Assembly: GCA_950295325.1 (NCBI GenBank)
Contig: OX485808.1
Coordinates: forward strand, 1,118,501 to 1,182,500
Reading direction: 5' to 3'
Length of the DNA: 64,000 nt
Source of the DNA: Polytrichum commune
Lineage: Eukaryota; Streptophyta; Polytrichopsida; Polytrichales; Polytrichaceae
The notes below the pieces were generated by a model. The model ran no database searches, was not told the DNA's origin, and saw nothing but the letters and a program-made list of their open reading frames with translations. Below, piece after piece: positions 42,261-51,597 of this stretch. Each line of letters starts with the position of its first letter. Position 1 is the first letter of the stretch. The position numbers were made by a program, and so were the translations under genes.

Positions 42261-42804
42261 AATGTCCCCCGTAGAGACGGAGAAGGAGCATCCCACTTTA
42301 TTCTCTACCCAAAACAACCCCTCCAATCTAACGGCCAATATCTTGTCAAATTTTTAAAATTTTATTAAAAAAAATCGAAGACCTCTCAACAATAGTTTGG
42401 GTTTCCGTTCCTGTCCAACCCAAAGTTCCTTTGAGAATATGTCGCCTTGGTCAAAAAATACTATCGTGTATACATTTTGGAGAGCAATGGCCTTTGCACT
42501 TTGGCCCCTTGTGTGAAGGATCAAGAGGCCAAATTCTTAGTTTCTTGCAATTTGATTGGTGGAAATCGACGGCCTCTCGACCTTCGGCCATAGTGTGAAG
42601 TGACCCTAAGTTATAGGAACTTATCGCCACCCTCTTCACATTATTTGTGGTAAATATTTTGGGCCACACTACAAATGAAGAAATCAACACCAGAAATGTC
42701 GGGGATGTCATTGTGGATGCACATTATATTCCAACGGTCCACTATATACAACATCAGAGGTCTATAATGTAGGTTAACGTATTTATATGGAATGGAAATT
42801 AGTG
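42261..42804. other. Segment absent from copy A, with a foldback-type terminus
   Basis: Around 42540-42607 it reads CGGCCTCTCGACC...GGCCATAGTGTGAAGTGACCC, the outer-end motif of the foldback family. No coding sequence is recognised. Confidence 0.4.
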
Positions 42805-45039
42805 TGTGTTTGAGAGATTTCCAACACATCCTACTAAATTAGCGGTTTCGTACCTTACATTAGAATATTAAACATATTTTCAAAAATATACTTCAACAAA
42901 ACCATTTTTTGAAAAGGTTAACAATTAACTCTATCTTTTAAAAATAAGACTTCCAAAAAAATTTGGTACTTTACAAAACAACTTAGTTTCCATCAAAGCA
43001 ACATGCATAGGATGGGTACGTGGAGAGGTTAATGCCAAACTATTTCCCTCTAGTGTAAGGTTCTACACTATTTGATGTGTGATGGTGAATGTTGTGGACT
43101 ACACTATGGTGTATCAAACTTACTTTGAAGAATAAGTCACACTATTTTAAATATTCCCACAATATTTACCATAAATAGTGGACACATTCAATCAAAGTTG
43201 TCCACATTAATTAGCTCCACATGGATGGGAATGTTTAATGTACTTTATAACATCAATGAACGAACACAGAAAGTATTCCATGCAAATCTTCAAAGGTCTG
43301 CAGGAGGAGGAGGTCTTCTTCTAGGAACATAACTTAGAGTCAAGAGGCCAAGGACCAAAGGATGTTGTTCCTAAGAAATGTGGGTGTTCTTTAGTTCCAT
43401 TTTCATGTTTTCCAATTTCTACTAATCAGATTTACACAATCATAATTGTGTTGCATCAACAAATCTACGATGAAACATATGCAAAAACTAGTTTGAAAAT
43501 TGGATTTCCCCTTACTTAGTTACGGTTATTGAAAATGCACGTTTGTTGATTTATCAACCCGATACATAGGTCTTTCACCCTCTTCCAATTACACTCATGT
43601 TCAATTTTTTTTTTGCAATAAAGACAATAAGAGAATTCTCATGGAGCTGGAATCTTGCAAAGAAAGGAAGAAGTGGCAACAACAAACAATAAGCAGCTTG
43701 TTGGAAAAAAAAAGGGCAACCAATAAAAAAAAATGAACGAAGAAGATGAAAAAACCAACAATAAGGATGTGATTGAGGCTGGCAAATTTAATGAAAAAGA
43801 AGATGACATGGCAAAAATCAAATGGATAGATTTTGCAATGCATCGCTTAATTACTATTTAAGGCAAGATGGACAAGAATTTACAAAAAAACCACAAACAA
43901 GCAAGGTTATTATTATTACTATTATTATTATTATTATTTACAAAAGTGAGGATATATGTGATTATATGTTGGCAGTATGATGGGGTTGTAGAAGCCTTGG
44001 CCTTAGTCATAAGCTCCTTTTCCCTCCTCCCCCGAGAACCAAGTCGGCCGCTACAGCAAGGGCTTCACAATTTAGTTATTATATTTTATTGTTTTTGCGC
44101 AAGAGAGGGGTTTGAACCCATCTCTTTTATATTCAAAACCTTTCATCCTCCTCCTTCTTCTAACCACTAACCCATCTTACATTTTTCTCTCTACCTACTC
44201 AAATTACTCTTATTTACAACATGTTCTTAACTTCTATAATGCTGAATTGTTTTTATATTTACCAATCCCAACCTTTTTTTGGTTTTTCCTGCAAGTATTA
44301 ATTTTTGGATCAAACTACATATTTTATTCATGAAATTAATTAAAGGTTTCAACCATTCCTGGTTATCATCCAAAAAAAAAAAAAAAAACAAAAAAAAACT
44401 CAAAGAATACATGAATGACAAGTGGGCTAATGAGATTTCAAGAATTGATAGGAAACAAACATGTAGCTAGTTTCAAGAAATAAATAAATAAATGGCAACA
44501 AGACAAGTGTGCACAACCAAATTCCTGCTAGTGCTACAAAATCATGGGAAGAAGATGTTATTTCATCATTTGCTTCTTGCTATTTCATGTACGGTGAAAT
44601 TAAAGAGAATATTGAAATTCTACTAGAACAAGTTGTTGGTTATTATAGGGCTCTTCTTGCATTATTCCAAGAATCCATAAATTTGTTGAAGAATATGGAT
44701 AAAAACTTTACTACTCTCCTAGATAAATAATAGTTTTTTTTTGGTTATATTTGTTCCACTATCATTGTTTATTTTGGAGATGTTGGATTTATTTCATAGT
44801 TTATATTGCCACTAATTTTCGCCAAATAATTCATGCATTATTGTATCTTTATGGGGGAACAAGTCATTTGCCTTCTCATTTTTTTCTCAATAAAATAAAT
44901 CTACTTCTACGTCATCTACTTCTACGTCATCTACTTCTACGTCATTTATTTCTACGTCATCTGCAATTGAAACATCTTGCCTAGTTAAAATCATTATTTT
45001 CACTTTAGCAAGTCCAATTTTTTCTCCTTCGTACATTCT
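42805..45039. other. Flank of the PIF/Harbinger relic (copy B); no intact gene
   Basis: Collinear with 15640-17869. A 73-aa frame at 44509-44730 (ATKSWEEDVISSFASCYFMY, then KENIEILLEQVVGYYRALL) is helical-looking and could be part of a second Harbinger ORF; its copy A counterpart is broken. TTA repeats (43910-43938), an A-run (44371-44388) and a TCTACGTCA-type repeat (44901-44960) have expanded relative to copy A. Confidence 0.3.
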
Positions 45040-45900
45040 TCTAGCTAATTCATTTTTTGCTTCAACATTCTATTTATCTTAATCCCTTTGTTGTTTACAA
45101 TGCACCAATTGTACAATAATTTGCAAGTTGTTATAATATCGGGCTTGTTTCCCAAAGGTACTTAAGATTACTTCATTATTAGCCTCCATCTACCCTTAAA
45201 AATTTCAAACGTCTTTTCCACACACATTCTAGTTGAAGATTGAATAACATTATAATTTTCCTCTTTTCTCAATAATGTAGCATTACTACCTTCAAATAAA
45301 CAAAAACATCCAAGGCTTCACATAATATGCAACATCTCCTATAAGTTCATATGGTTGAAATTTATCTGCTAAGCATGCATATCCAATTCTTGGAACCTGA
45401 AAAACAACCCAATTGTGAAGACTTCTTAACCAACTAAACTCATAATCCTAGAATATATAGTATGGTTTGACAATTCCCTATATAATTACTGAATGAAAAA
45501 AGACTTTCTATGATAGTAGTTTTGTCTATCAATAATTGGAGCTAAAACATGAATATATGACTCATCTATTGCCCCTATGTTATAAGATATACCATCCAAC
45601 TGCTATAAGCCTAAATTGCGATTCACTTGGAGTTTGCACAAAAATTGGTTGAAGATGCTTCCTAACAACTCTACAATTTTTGACAATGTATTATTGTGTA
45701 CTCTATACAATACTCCTATGCTTCAATAGCAAAGATGATTTTTTCTGACAAATTCTCTTCTTGCCTATAGCCTATAGCCTATCCTAAACATAATAACATC
45801 TATATCTTATATAGAGAAGATAAGGTATCGTGGGTTGGTTTTAAATTTACAAAATTCATATCCATAGACCTTTGATAATATGATCCACCATATTGAATTG
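45040..45900 (-). pseudogene. PIF/Harbinger-type transposase relic (copy B)
   Basis: Same disrupted motifs as 17870-18860, but without the MITE-like insertion. Because the lesions are shared, the transposase was inactive before the duplication. Confidence 0.75.
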
Positions 45901-45950
45901 CTTAAGGTGTTTGACGGATGACCATGATGCAAATCATGAGATATAATATA

Positions 45951-46587
45951 CAGGTTAAACTCTTAAAATGGAATCAATCATATTGTATGTCATATCAATA
46001 TGCTTACACAATGTAAACCTAAATAATATATGATATGTGTATATTAAGTTATATCAACCATAGTTTACTCTGTTTTTGTTATATATACATATACATATAC
46101 ATATAATGTTAAAAATTGTTCGTGCAAATTATATAATTGAATAATTAAATTTCTATTTAGTTGTGACAATACATTATAGTGACTTGTCACATATCATACA
46201 TGTGAACACCTCTCTTTTCAAAAACAAATAGTTACATGGAATCCAATGCCGCATTTGGTCTTGGTGACAACTCATGAGAGGTTAGAATATAAGCCCAAAG
46301 TATCCAAAGCCACATCATGGCCCCTTCTCACTTTTTCCCCATGTACAAAATAGCAAATTCTTCACAATAGCTAGGAGGGGACAAAGGTGTCTTACATGCC
46401 AACTTGAAGGTGCTTAGCGAAATTAAATTCCCTCCAAGCCTCTGGATGGACTCGTAATAAATGACTTTACTTGAGTGCCACAATAACCCAACCTAATTGC
46501 ACATAAAAATATCGGCTAGGGTCTTTCTTAGTGTAAAAATCTTATGAAAGGTCCTTGTGGAGGTTTGCATGTTCAATATACTTGCAC
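45951..46587. other. AT-rich spacer, no gene seen
   Basis: Begins at the right end of duplication copy B. It contains a short ATACAT run near 46085. No coding or RNA feature is recognised. Confidence 0.5.
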
Positions 46588-46591
46588 AAAA

Positions 46592-46617
46592 TATAGATAG
46601 ATAGATAGATAGATAGA
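46592..46617. repeat. TAGA/TATC microsatellite, probable LINE 3' tail
   Basis: On the minus strand the 3' UTR ends in repeated CTAT. Several non-LTR groups end in short tandem repeats rather than poly(A). There is no poly(A) at this end. Confidence 0.6.
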
Positions 46618-46844
46618 AACTCCGGTCCCTTTTAGGGGCCGGCGTGAATAGAGTGTCCGTTCGTAATGCCAACAACCCGATGCCCACAGGACATGGGGAA
46701 GCTGGGACAAAACTACTCTCCTCTTTCGAGGATGGACACTATAGTAACCGAGAAACAAATAATGTGGGCCGATCATGGCCCACGGCGGTGCATGCCTTTT
46801 AGGTATAATTAGTGTTTTTGTTATGAGAGTGAACGCCAAGTCAT

Positions 46845-46991
46845 GATTCCTCGGTTGGTTGTGGGAGGATGTTTGAGTTAAGACGTTCCGGGTTCGATTT
46901 CAGTCGAGTCCGTATGATCGTCTAAAATGTAACGCGTGACTTGGTGTTGCAAGTGAGTAAAAGGCAGGAAATTTGTACCAACCAACCGGCA
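46845..46991 (+). repeat. tRNA-like/SINE-like block with inverted repeat in the LINE 3' region
   Basis: On the plus strand CTCGGTTGGTTGTGGG (A-box-like, 46850) is followed about 40 bp later by CCGGGTTCGATTTC (B-box-like, 46889-46901), the layout of a tRNA-derived SINE head. It lies antisense within what should be the LINE 3' UTR. CGGTTGGTTG at 46852 also pairs with CAACCAACCG near 46979, so the block could fold. Whether it is an inserted SINE or part of the LINE end is undecided. Confidence 0.45.
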
Positions 46992-47049
46992 CCAATCCCT
47001 CATTCTGAGCTGTAAATAGATACTAAATATTATATAAGCTTTTTGGGTT

Positions 47050-50000
47050 TTATGGAGGGTCTAAGTTTTGGGGGAGCGGTTGGTGGTTTTCAATTCTCCT
47101 CTTATGGAGGAGGATGGACATGGCATATTGTATTGCAATGGTATTAATGTTTTTAAAGGTATTTTTGATGGTAACCAGGGGTATTTTGAGATTTTCTTCT
47201 AGTATTTTCATAGATGGGATGTGGGCCATAGCTCGGGCCCCAGCTGTGATGACAATAAGTGGTTCGATTTTCCATCCTTTGGAAGCGATACTATCAATCA
47301 AAGGTTTGTATTTGTTGTTTTTTGCTTCTATTGTTTCTGGGGAAAATCTGTCGTTACAATATGTGAATTCAATAAATTGTATGGTGAGGTTAGGGTCAAT
47401 GTCAATGGGAGGGTCATTTTGATATGGTAATCCTTTAACGCAGAGTATATCAGGTCGAAATCTTGCGTTGCAATGACATCTTTGTGTGTTACATGTGCAG
47501 GGGAGTAGCCAATTGGGGACTGTATTTTCTTGGGGGTTATTATTGAAGGTACCGGCATTCATGAGAGTAAAACATCGGGATTTTTCGGACGAGATTAGAA
47601 GCTTTCTAATTTCTCCGACTGCTTTGTTATGTCTTTTAATTCGTAGTGAGTGTAAATGTTGTTGGTTGCATTTCAGTAGAACATGTAGCCAAGTGTCTGG
47701 ATCGTTTGAATTGCATATAGGGCATGTGATAGAGGGGTACCTCTGGTGACCGAAGAACATTTGTTTTCTAGCATTACCCATGTATGTTCCTGTGCGGAAT
47801 TTAATAAGGCAGGATTTTTGTTTGTCTGTGATTAAGGGATTTGTCCAGAATTCGTTGGACAGTTCTTTGTCAATGTCTATATTTTCTGTCCATTTACACG
47901 TGTTGGGGGTTTGTGTGGCCATGATTGCTATATTGGTTTCCCTATCATATTTTTTAATTTGTTTTTCTAAGAATCTTACTGGGCCTTTGTCTGGGACGTC
48001 TGCCATCGAGGCCCAGACGTCCTTTTGGTAATAATACGGGATGGCGTGGGCATGTTCGTATGGGTGGATGGCAATTCTGTGTTCTAATTCTAACCCGTCT
48101 TTTGCTAGTTTATCCGCTTTTTCATTACCGTCAATGTTGACGTGTGCTCTGACTTTGTATAGTGTGATTGGCTGTGTACGGTCTTGGAGGATTTTTACCA
48201 TGGAGTTGAGTGTGGTTTGGTCGGGGTGACTATTATGGAGAGTGGGGTGTTTAATTTGTGTGTTGAGTAGGTATAATACGTTTAGACTGTTTGTGAATAT
48301 GAATGCGGGTTCATTAGGGAATTTTGTATTGATGATTCTTAGTGTTTTGTGTATAGCCATCATTTCTGCACGTAGTATGTTTTGATGCCCATGGAGTCTT
48401 TTGGCGATATTTAAGCCTTTGGGGCTATAGATACCGTATCCAGTTCTTTCTCTTCTCCATACCCCAGGGGCAATTTCTTTGGGTTTTATAAAGGATCCGT
48501 CTGTGTAGTAGCTAAATTGGGGGTAGAATTTTAGCGGTAAGTTAGTTTGGTAGTTTGGAAGTTGTGGGGTAGGGGTATTATTGTGTGGGATTGTATTTGG
48601 GTAGTTTGATTTGGCCCATTTTTTACTAGGGTTAACGGTGATGTTTGGAGGGGTGGGTGGTGCAGTTTGTGTGTGACTTTGTAGTATTTGGAGGTTATTT
48701 GCTGTGTCGTTTATTAATTTCATTTGTTCGTAGGTGCCTATGTTATTATTTTGGTGATGGATACAAAATATTTGAATGGTAGATGGTTCTTTTCTTGTGA
48801 TATTGAGCTCGGGGGGTATTGTGGGTTCCTCATACGTGATCGTATCAGCGGCGAAATGGGCAATGACGTGTGTGTCTGGGAATGGGCCTGTGTGTGGGTT
48901 GGAGTTTTGGTACCAATTAGTATCCGGAGATATAAGTATAGTGATTGTATATGGATCATTTTGGGCCGCTATGCGCGCCCAGTGAATAGCTTGTTGTAGG
49001 TCTGTTGTATTATGAGGGTGTGCGTAACCGATTCCTTGCCATTTATGGTCAAACGCTTTACCTAGGGATCCAAATATTATGTCTCGCGAGAATGGTGAGT
49101 AGAATTGGGTGAATTGTGTGAGACATGTAACTGGGGATGAAAAATATGAGTGGTTAATATTGAATGTTGTAATCAGGAGATCTAATATTTGGGTTGGTAT
49201 TGTATATTGGGCTCGTTTGAGTGGGTCATTTTTTGGGATACGGTATTTGTACCTTTGGTATAACCAAACAATTTCAGTTTCGAACGATTGGGTAGATGGT
49301 TCTAGACCGTGTGTGTTGTTTTTTGCCAATTGGTATTGTTTCCATAGCCATGTTAGTCTAGCTTTCGGGATGGTAATGAGGTGTCGGCCATTGTCTTCGT
49401 ATATGTGAGCGACATCGAATTGTGTTTGGATGGTATCAGAGTTTGTTTCGATGTCGTTTTCTGGGTTGCATTCATTATTAGAGATATGTGCTAGTGGAAT
49501 TATTGTGGTTGGTGTGACGTATCTTGTGTCTCTATGTTGTTTTGTGGAGAAGTAGGCATTAATTATGTTTGAAAAATGTTTGTGTTGTCTTTCTTTGTAG
49601 TAATGGATAAGTAGGTCTGTGTTGTGATTATATGTGTTGGCTTCACAGTAGGGGTATAGGTCCCTTTGAGTTCGCCATTTGTTATATGTGTTGTTATTTG
49701 TTGTAGTCCATTGACATAAGTACGACGTGACTGCTTTTTTTATTCCGTTATGGTCATTGGATTGTTTTTGTTTATGATCGATTATTTTGTGTATGGGGAA
49801 TTGTCGGGGGTCTTTAAGCATGATGTTGGGAGGAGGGGGTAGAGGGGGGATGGGGAGGTTAGGGGGGTGTACGGGGGCGGTTGGTGGGTGTGGTAGGATA
49901 TTGTGGTGTCTTATTATATATTTATTTTTTAGGGATCTTGGTGGATGGTGTTGTTGGCATGGTAGGGGGCATTGATTACAAGGGGGGTAGCAAAATAATT

Positions 50001-51597
50001 GATTAGCTATGTTAAGTGCGCTTTTGATAAGTTTAGAAAGAGTGGAGGGGTAGATTTTGAATTCGTCCGGATTCATTAGAGTGGTACCATTAGGCATGGT
50101 AATTTGGTCTAGTGTGATTATATTATGTACAAGTAGTTTGTGTAGTAATTTAAGTGAGGTGTTGGGATTTAGGCCATGAAGCATTTGTGCTTCCTGCGTC
50201 CATGCGGTTTCAAGTGGGGATGGGGTTAGTAGGAAATTGTTTATTGTACTTTTTAGGTGGACTCCGGCTTTATGTTTGAGCAAGAATAATGTTATAGTGA
50301 TGGGTGATCTAACACAGTGGTGGTATTTAATGCGGGTGATTTCCTTAGAGCCACCATATTTGGCGAGTATGAATTGAAGTAGACCAACATATATTTTCCC
50401 AATTCTACCTTTATCATTGAGGGCGTTTTGTAGTTGTTCTCCAATGCATCTTAAATAGGCATTTTGTAGTGAGAATGCTTCGATTCCGAATAGATTGTGT
50501 GAGAGTTGTGTAGCGATGTTAGATGTGCATTTGGGTATTCCGCATATCGTTTTGTGAAGTGCTATGATTTTTTTATCGAGTTTTTTGATAGCTGGTATGG
50601 AGTATGGCACTGCGTAGAAGCTGTATGCTATTCCAGCACGTATGACTGTATCTGCCATGTTTATTTTTTGTTTCATAGTAGCTGGGCATGTTACAAGGGT
50701 TTGACACTGTTTTATTACTTTAGCTGTAGTGGTATTTATTTGTGTTTTCCATTTGAATGATGGTGCAAGATTTATTCCTAGATACGTGTATGGTTCATGT
50801 TGGTTTAAGACTGGTATAGGTTGGTTTCTGTAGTTGATATTGGTAGATTGGATTAGGGCTTTGAAGGTTGTAGGGTGAAGTTTGGATTTGTTTGGGCATC
50901 CAGTTATTGCGCACTTGGGTATTCCAAGATCCATTCCTGCCCATTCGCAGAATTTGTCTAGTTTGTTGAGTTGTGTTTGTAGTGTCTCTAGTTTATTGGC
51001 TATTGCTGCTAGGTCATCTGCATATGCTGCTGATGAAATTTTAATTTTAGATGTACCAAAAGTGTATCCATTATTCCCTTGTTGTAGCCATCTGAGGAGG
51101 GGTTCTAGGAATATAATAAATAGATATGGGCTAAAGGTATCACCTTGTATTGTACCTCTTTGAATAGGGATTGGTAAGGTTTTACCGAAGTGTTCACATG
51201 TGAATATTGTTGAGGATTGTGAATATATGTTTCCTATGAGATTTATGGAGTCAGTGAGATATCCCAGATCTTTCATTATGGCTAAAAGTCTGGCGTGATC
51301 AATGGAGCCGAAGGCATTTTTGAAGTCAATGTAAAGGATATATATATCTTGGTTCGTGAGTCTTGCGTCTTCAAGCGCTGTGATTAATAATTGGATTTGT
51401 CTAGAAGTGCTTCTCTCTGCTCTAAACCCTTCTTGACTATCGTGTAATATTTGGTATTTTTCTCCATATGCTGATAGGATAGAAGTTAATGTACTCGTGT
51501 AGAATTTATATATGGTGTTAGCTAGTGCAATAGGTCTATGGTTTGTTAGTTGTGATGGGTTACCTTTTTTGTATAGTAAAACTGTTAGACTGGTTTT
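47050..51597 (-). CDS. LINE ORF2, main part: RT core, MTase-like region, RNase H, finger, restriction-like endonuclease
   Basis: The frame is continuous with 51598-53760 except for the TGA between them; the first in-frame ATG is at 51276, and residue numbers count from it. Before that ATG lies RT motif A (YIDFKNAFGSIDH). RT continues with GTIQGDTFSPYLF and catalytic YADD at 85-88. Residues about 705-840 resemble PCIF1-type adenine methyltransferases: FSSPV at 712, FGSLG near 735, and AHPH at 752-755 where the family has NPPF. RNase H has YTDGS (Asp 926), RAEM (Glu 971), FTNS (Asn 996 instead of Asp) and GNEKADKLA (Asp 1055). CPIC...H...C near 1180 is a CCHC-like finger. RFRPDIL (Asp 1276), FIEFT (Glu 1303) and KNNKYKPL near 1317 form a PD-(D/E)xK restriction-like endonuclease, as in R2 and Dualen. 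The stretch about 190-700 is unassigned. Confidence 0.85.
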   Translation of the reverse strand, partial: KTSLTVLLYKKGNPSQLTNHRPIALANTIYKFYTSTLTSILSAYGEKYQILHDSQEGFRAERSTSRQIQLLITALEDARLTNQDIYILYIDFKNAFGSIDHARLLAIMKDLGYLTDSINLIGNIYSQSSTIFTCEHFGKTLPIPIQRGTIQGDTFSPYLFIIFLEPLLRWLQQGNNGYTFGTSKIKISSAAYADDLAAIANKLETLQTQLNKLDKFCEWAGMDLGIPKCAITGCPNKSKLHPTTFKALIQSTNINYRNQPIPVLNQHEPYTYLGINLAPSFKWKTQINTTTAKVIKQCQTLVTCPATMKQKINMADTVIRAGIAYSFYAVPYSIPAIKKLDKKIIALHKTICGIPKCTSNIATQLSHNLFGIEAFSLQNAYLRCIGEQLQNALNDKGRIGKIYVGLLQFILAKYGGSKEITRIKYHHCVRSPITITLFLLKHKAGVHLKSTINNFLLTPSPLETAWTQEAQMLHGLNPNTSLKLLHKLLVHNIITLDQITMPNGTTLMNPDEFKIYPSTLSKLIKSALNIANQLFCYPPCNQCPLPCQQHHPPRSLKNKYIIRHHNILPHPPTAPVHPPNLPIPPLPPPPNIMLKDPRQFPIHKIIDHKQKQSNDHNGIKKAVTSYLCQWTTTNNNTYNKWRTQRDLYPYCEANTYNHNTDLLIHYYKERQHKHFSNIINAYFSTKQHRDTRYVTPTTIIPLAHISNNECNPENDIETNSDTIQTQFDVAHIYEDNGRHLITIPKARLTWLWKQYQLAKNNTHGLEPSTQSFETEIVWLYQRYKYRIPKNDPLKRAQYTIPTQILDLLITTFNINHSYFSSPVTCLTQFTQFYSPFSRDIIFGSLGKAFDHKWQGIGYAHPHNTTDLQQAIHWARIAAQNDPYTITILISPDTNWYQNSNPHTGPFPDTHVIAHFAADTITYEEPTIPPELNITRKEPSTIQIFCIHHQNNNIGTYEQMKLINDTANNLQILQSHTQTAPPTPPNITVNPSKKWAKSNYPNTIPHNNTPTPQLPNYQTNLPLKFYPQFSYYTDGSFIKPKEIAPGVWRRERTGYGIYSPKGLNIAKRLHGHQNILRAEMMAIHKTLRIINTKFPNEPAFIFTNSLNVLYLLNTQIKHPTLHNSHPDQTTLNSMVKILQDRTQPITLYKVRAHVNIDGNEKADKLAKDGLELEHRIAIHPYEHAHAIPYYYQKDVWASMADVPDKGPVRFLEKQIKKYDRETNIAIMATQTPNTCKWTENIDIDKELSNEFWTNPLITDKQKSCLIKFRTGTYMGNARKQMFFGHQRYPSITCPICNSNDPDTWLHVLLKCNQQHLHSLRIKRHNKAVGEIRKLLISSEKSRCFTLMNAGTFNNNPQENTVPNWLLPCTCNTQRCHCNARFRPDILCVKGLPYQNDPPIDIDPNLTIQFIEFTYCNDRFSPETIEAKNNKYKPLIDSIASKGWKIEPLIVITAGARAMAHIPSMKILEENLKIPLVTIKNTFKNINTIAIQYAMSILLHKRRIENHQPLPQNLDPP

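Larger units (their letters stand above)
19424..45950 (+). repeat. Segmental duplication, copy B (interrupted by Gypsy-2)
   Basis: Collinear with copy A in the same orientation. The part left of Gypsy-2 (to 21152) pairs with 4410-7545, and the part right of it (from 35842) pairs with 7551-18914. Gypsy-2 accounts for about 14.7 kb of its length. It lacks the solo LTR and the later MITE-like insertion of copy A. It has deleted most of the foldback element, and keeps about 870 bp around 41925-42800 that A has lost. Confidence 0.9.

Noticed and set aside
47114-50760. Numerous plus-strand open frames opposite the LINE ORF2
   Set aside because: They are antisense shadows caused by the G-poor, stop-poor composition; the minus-strand frame carries all the domain motifs.
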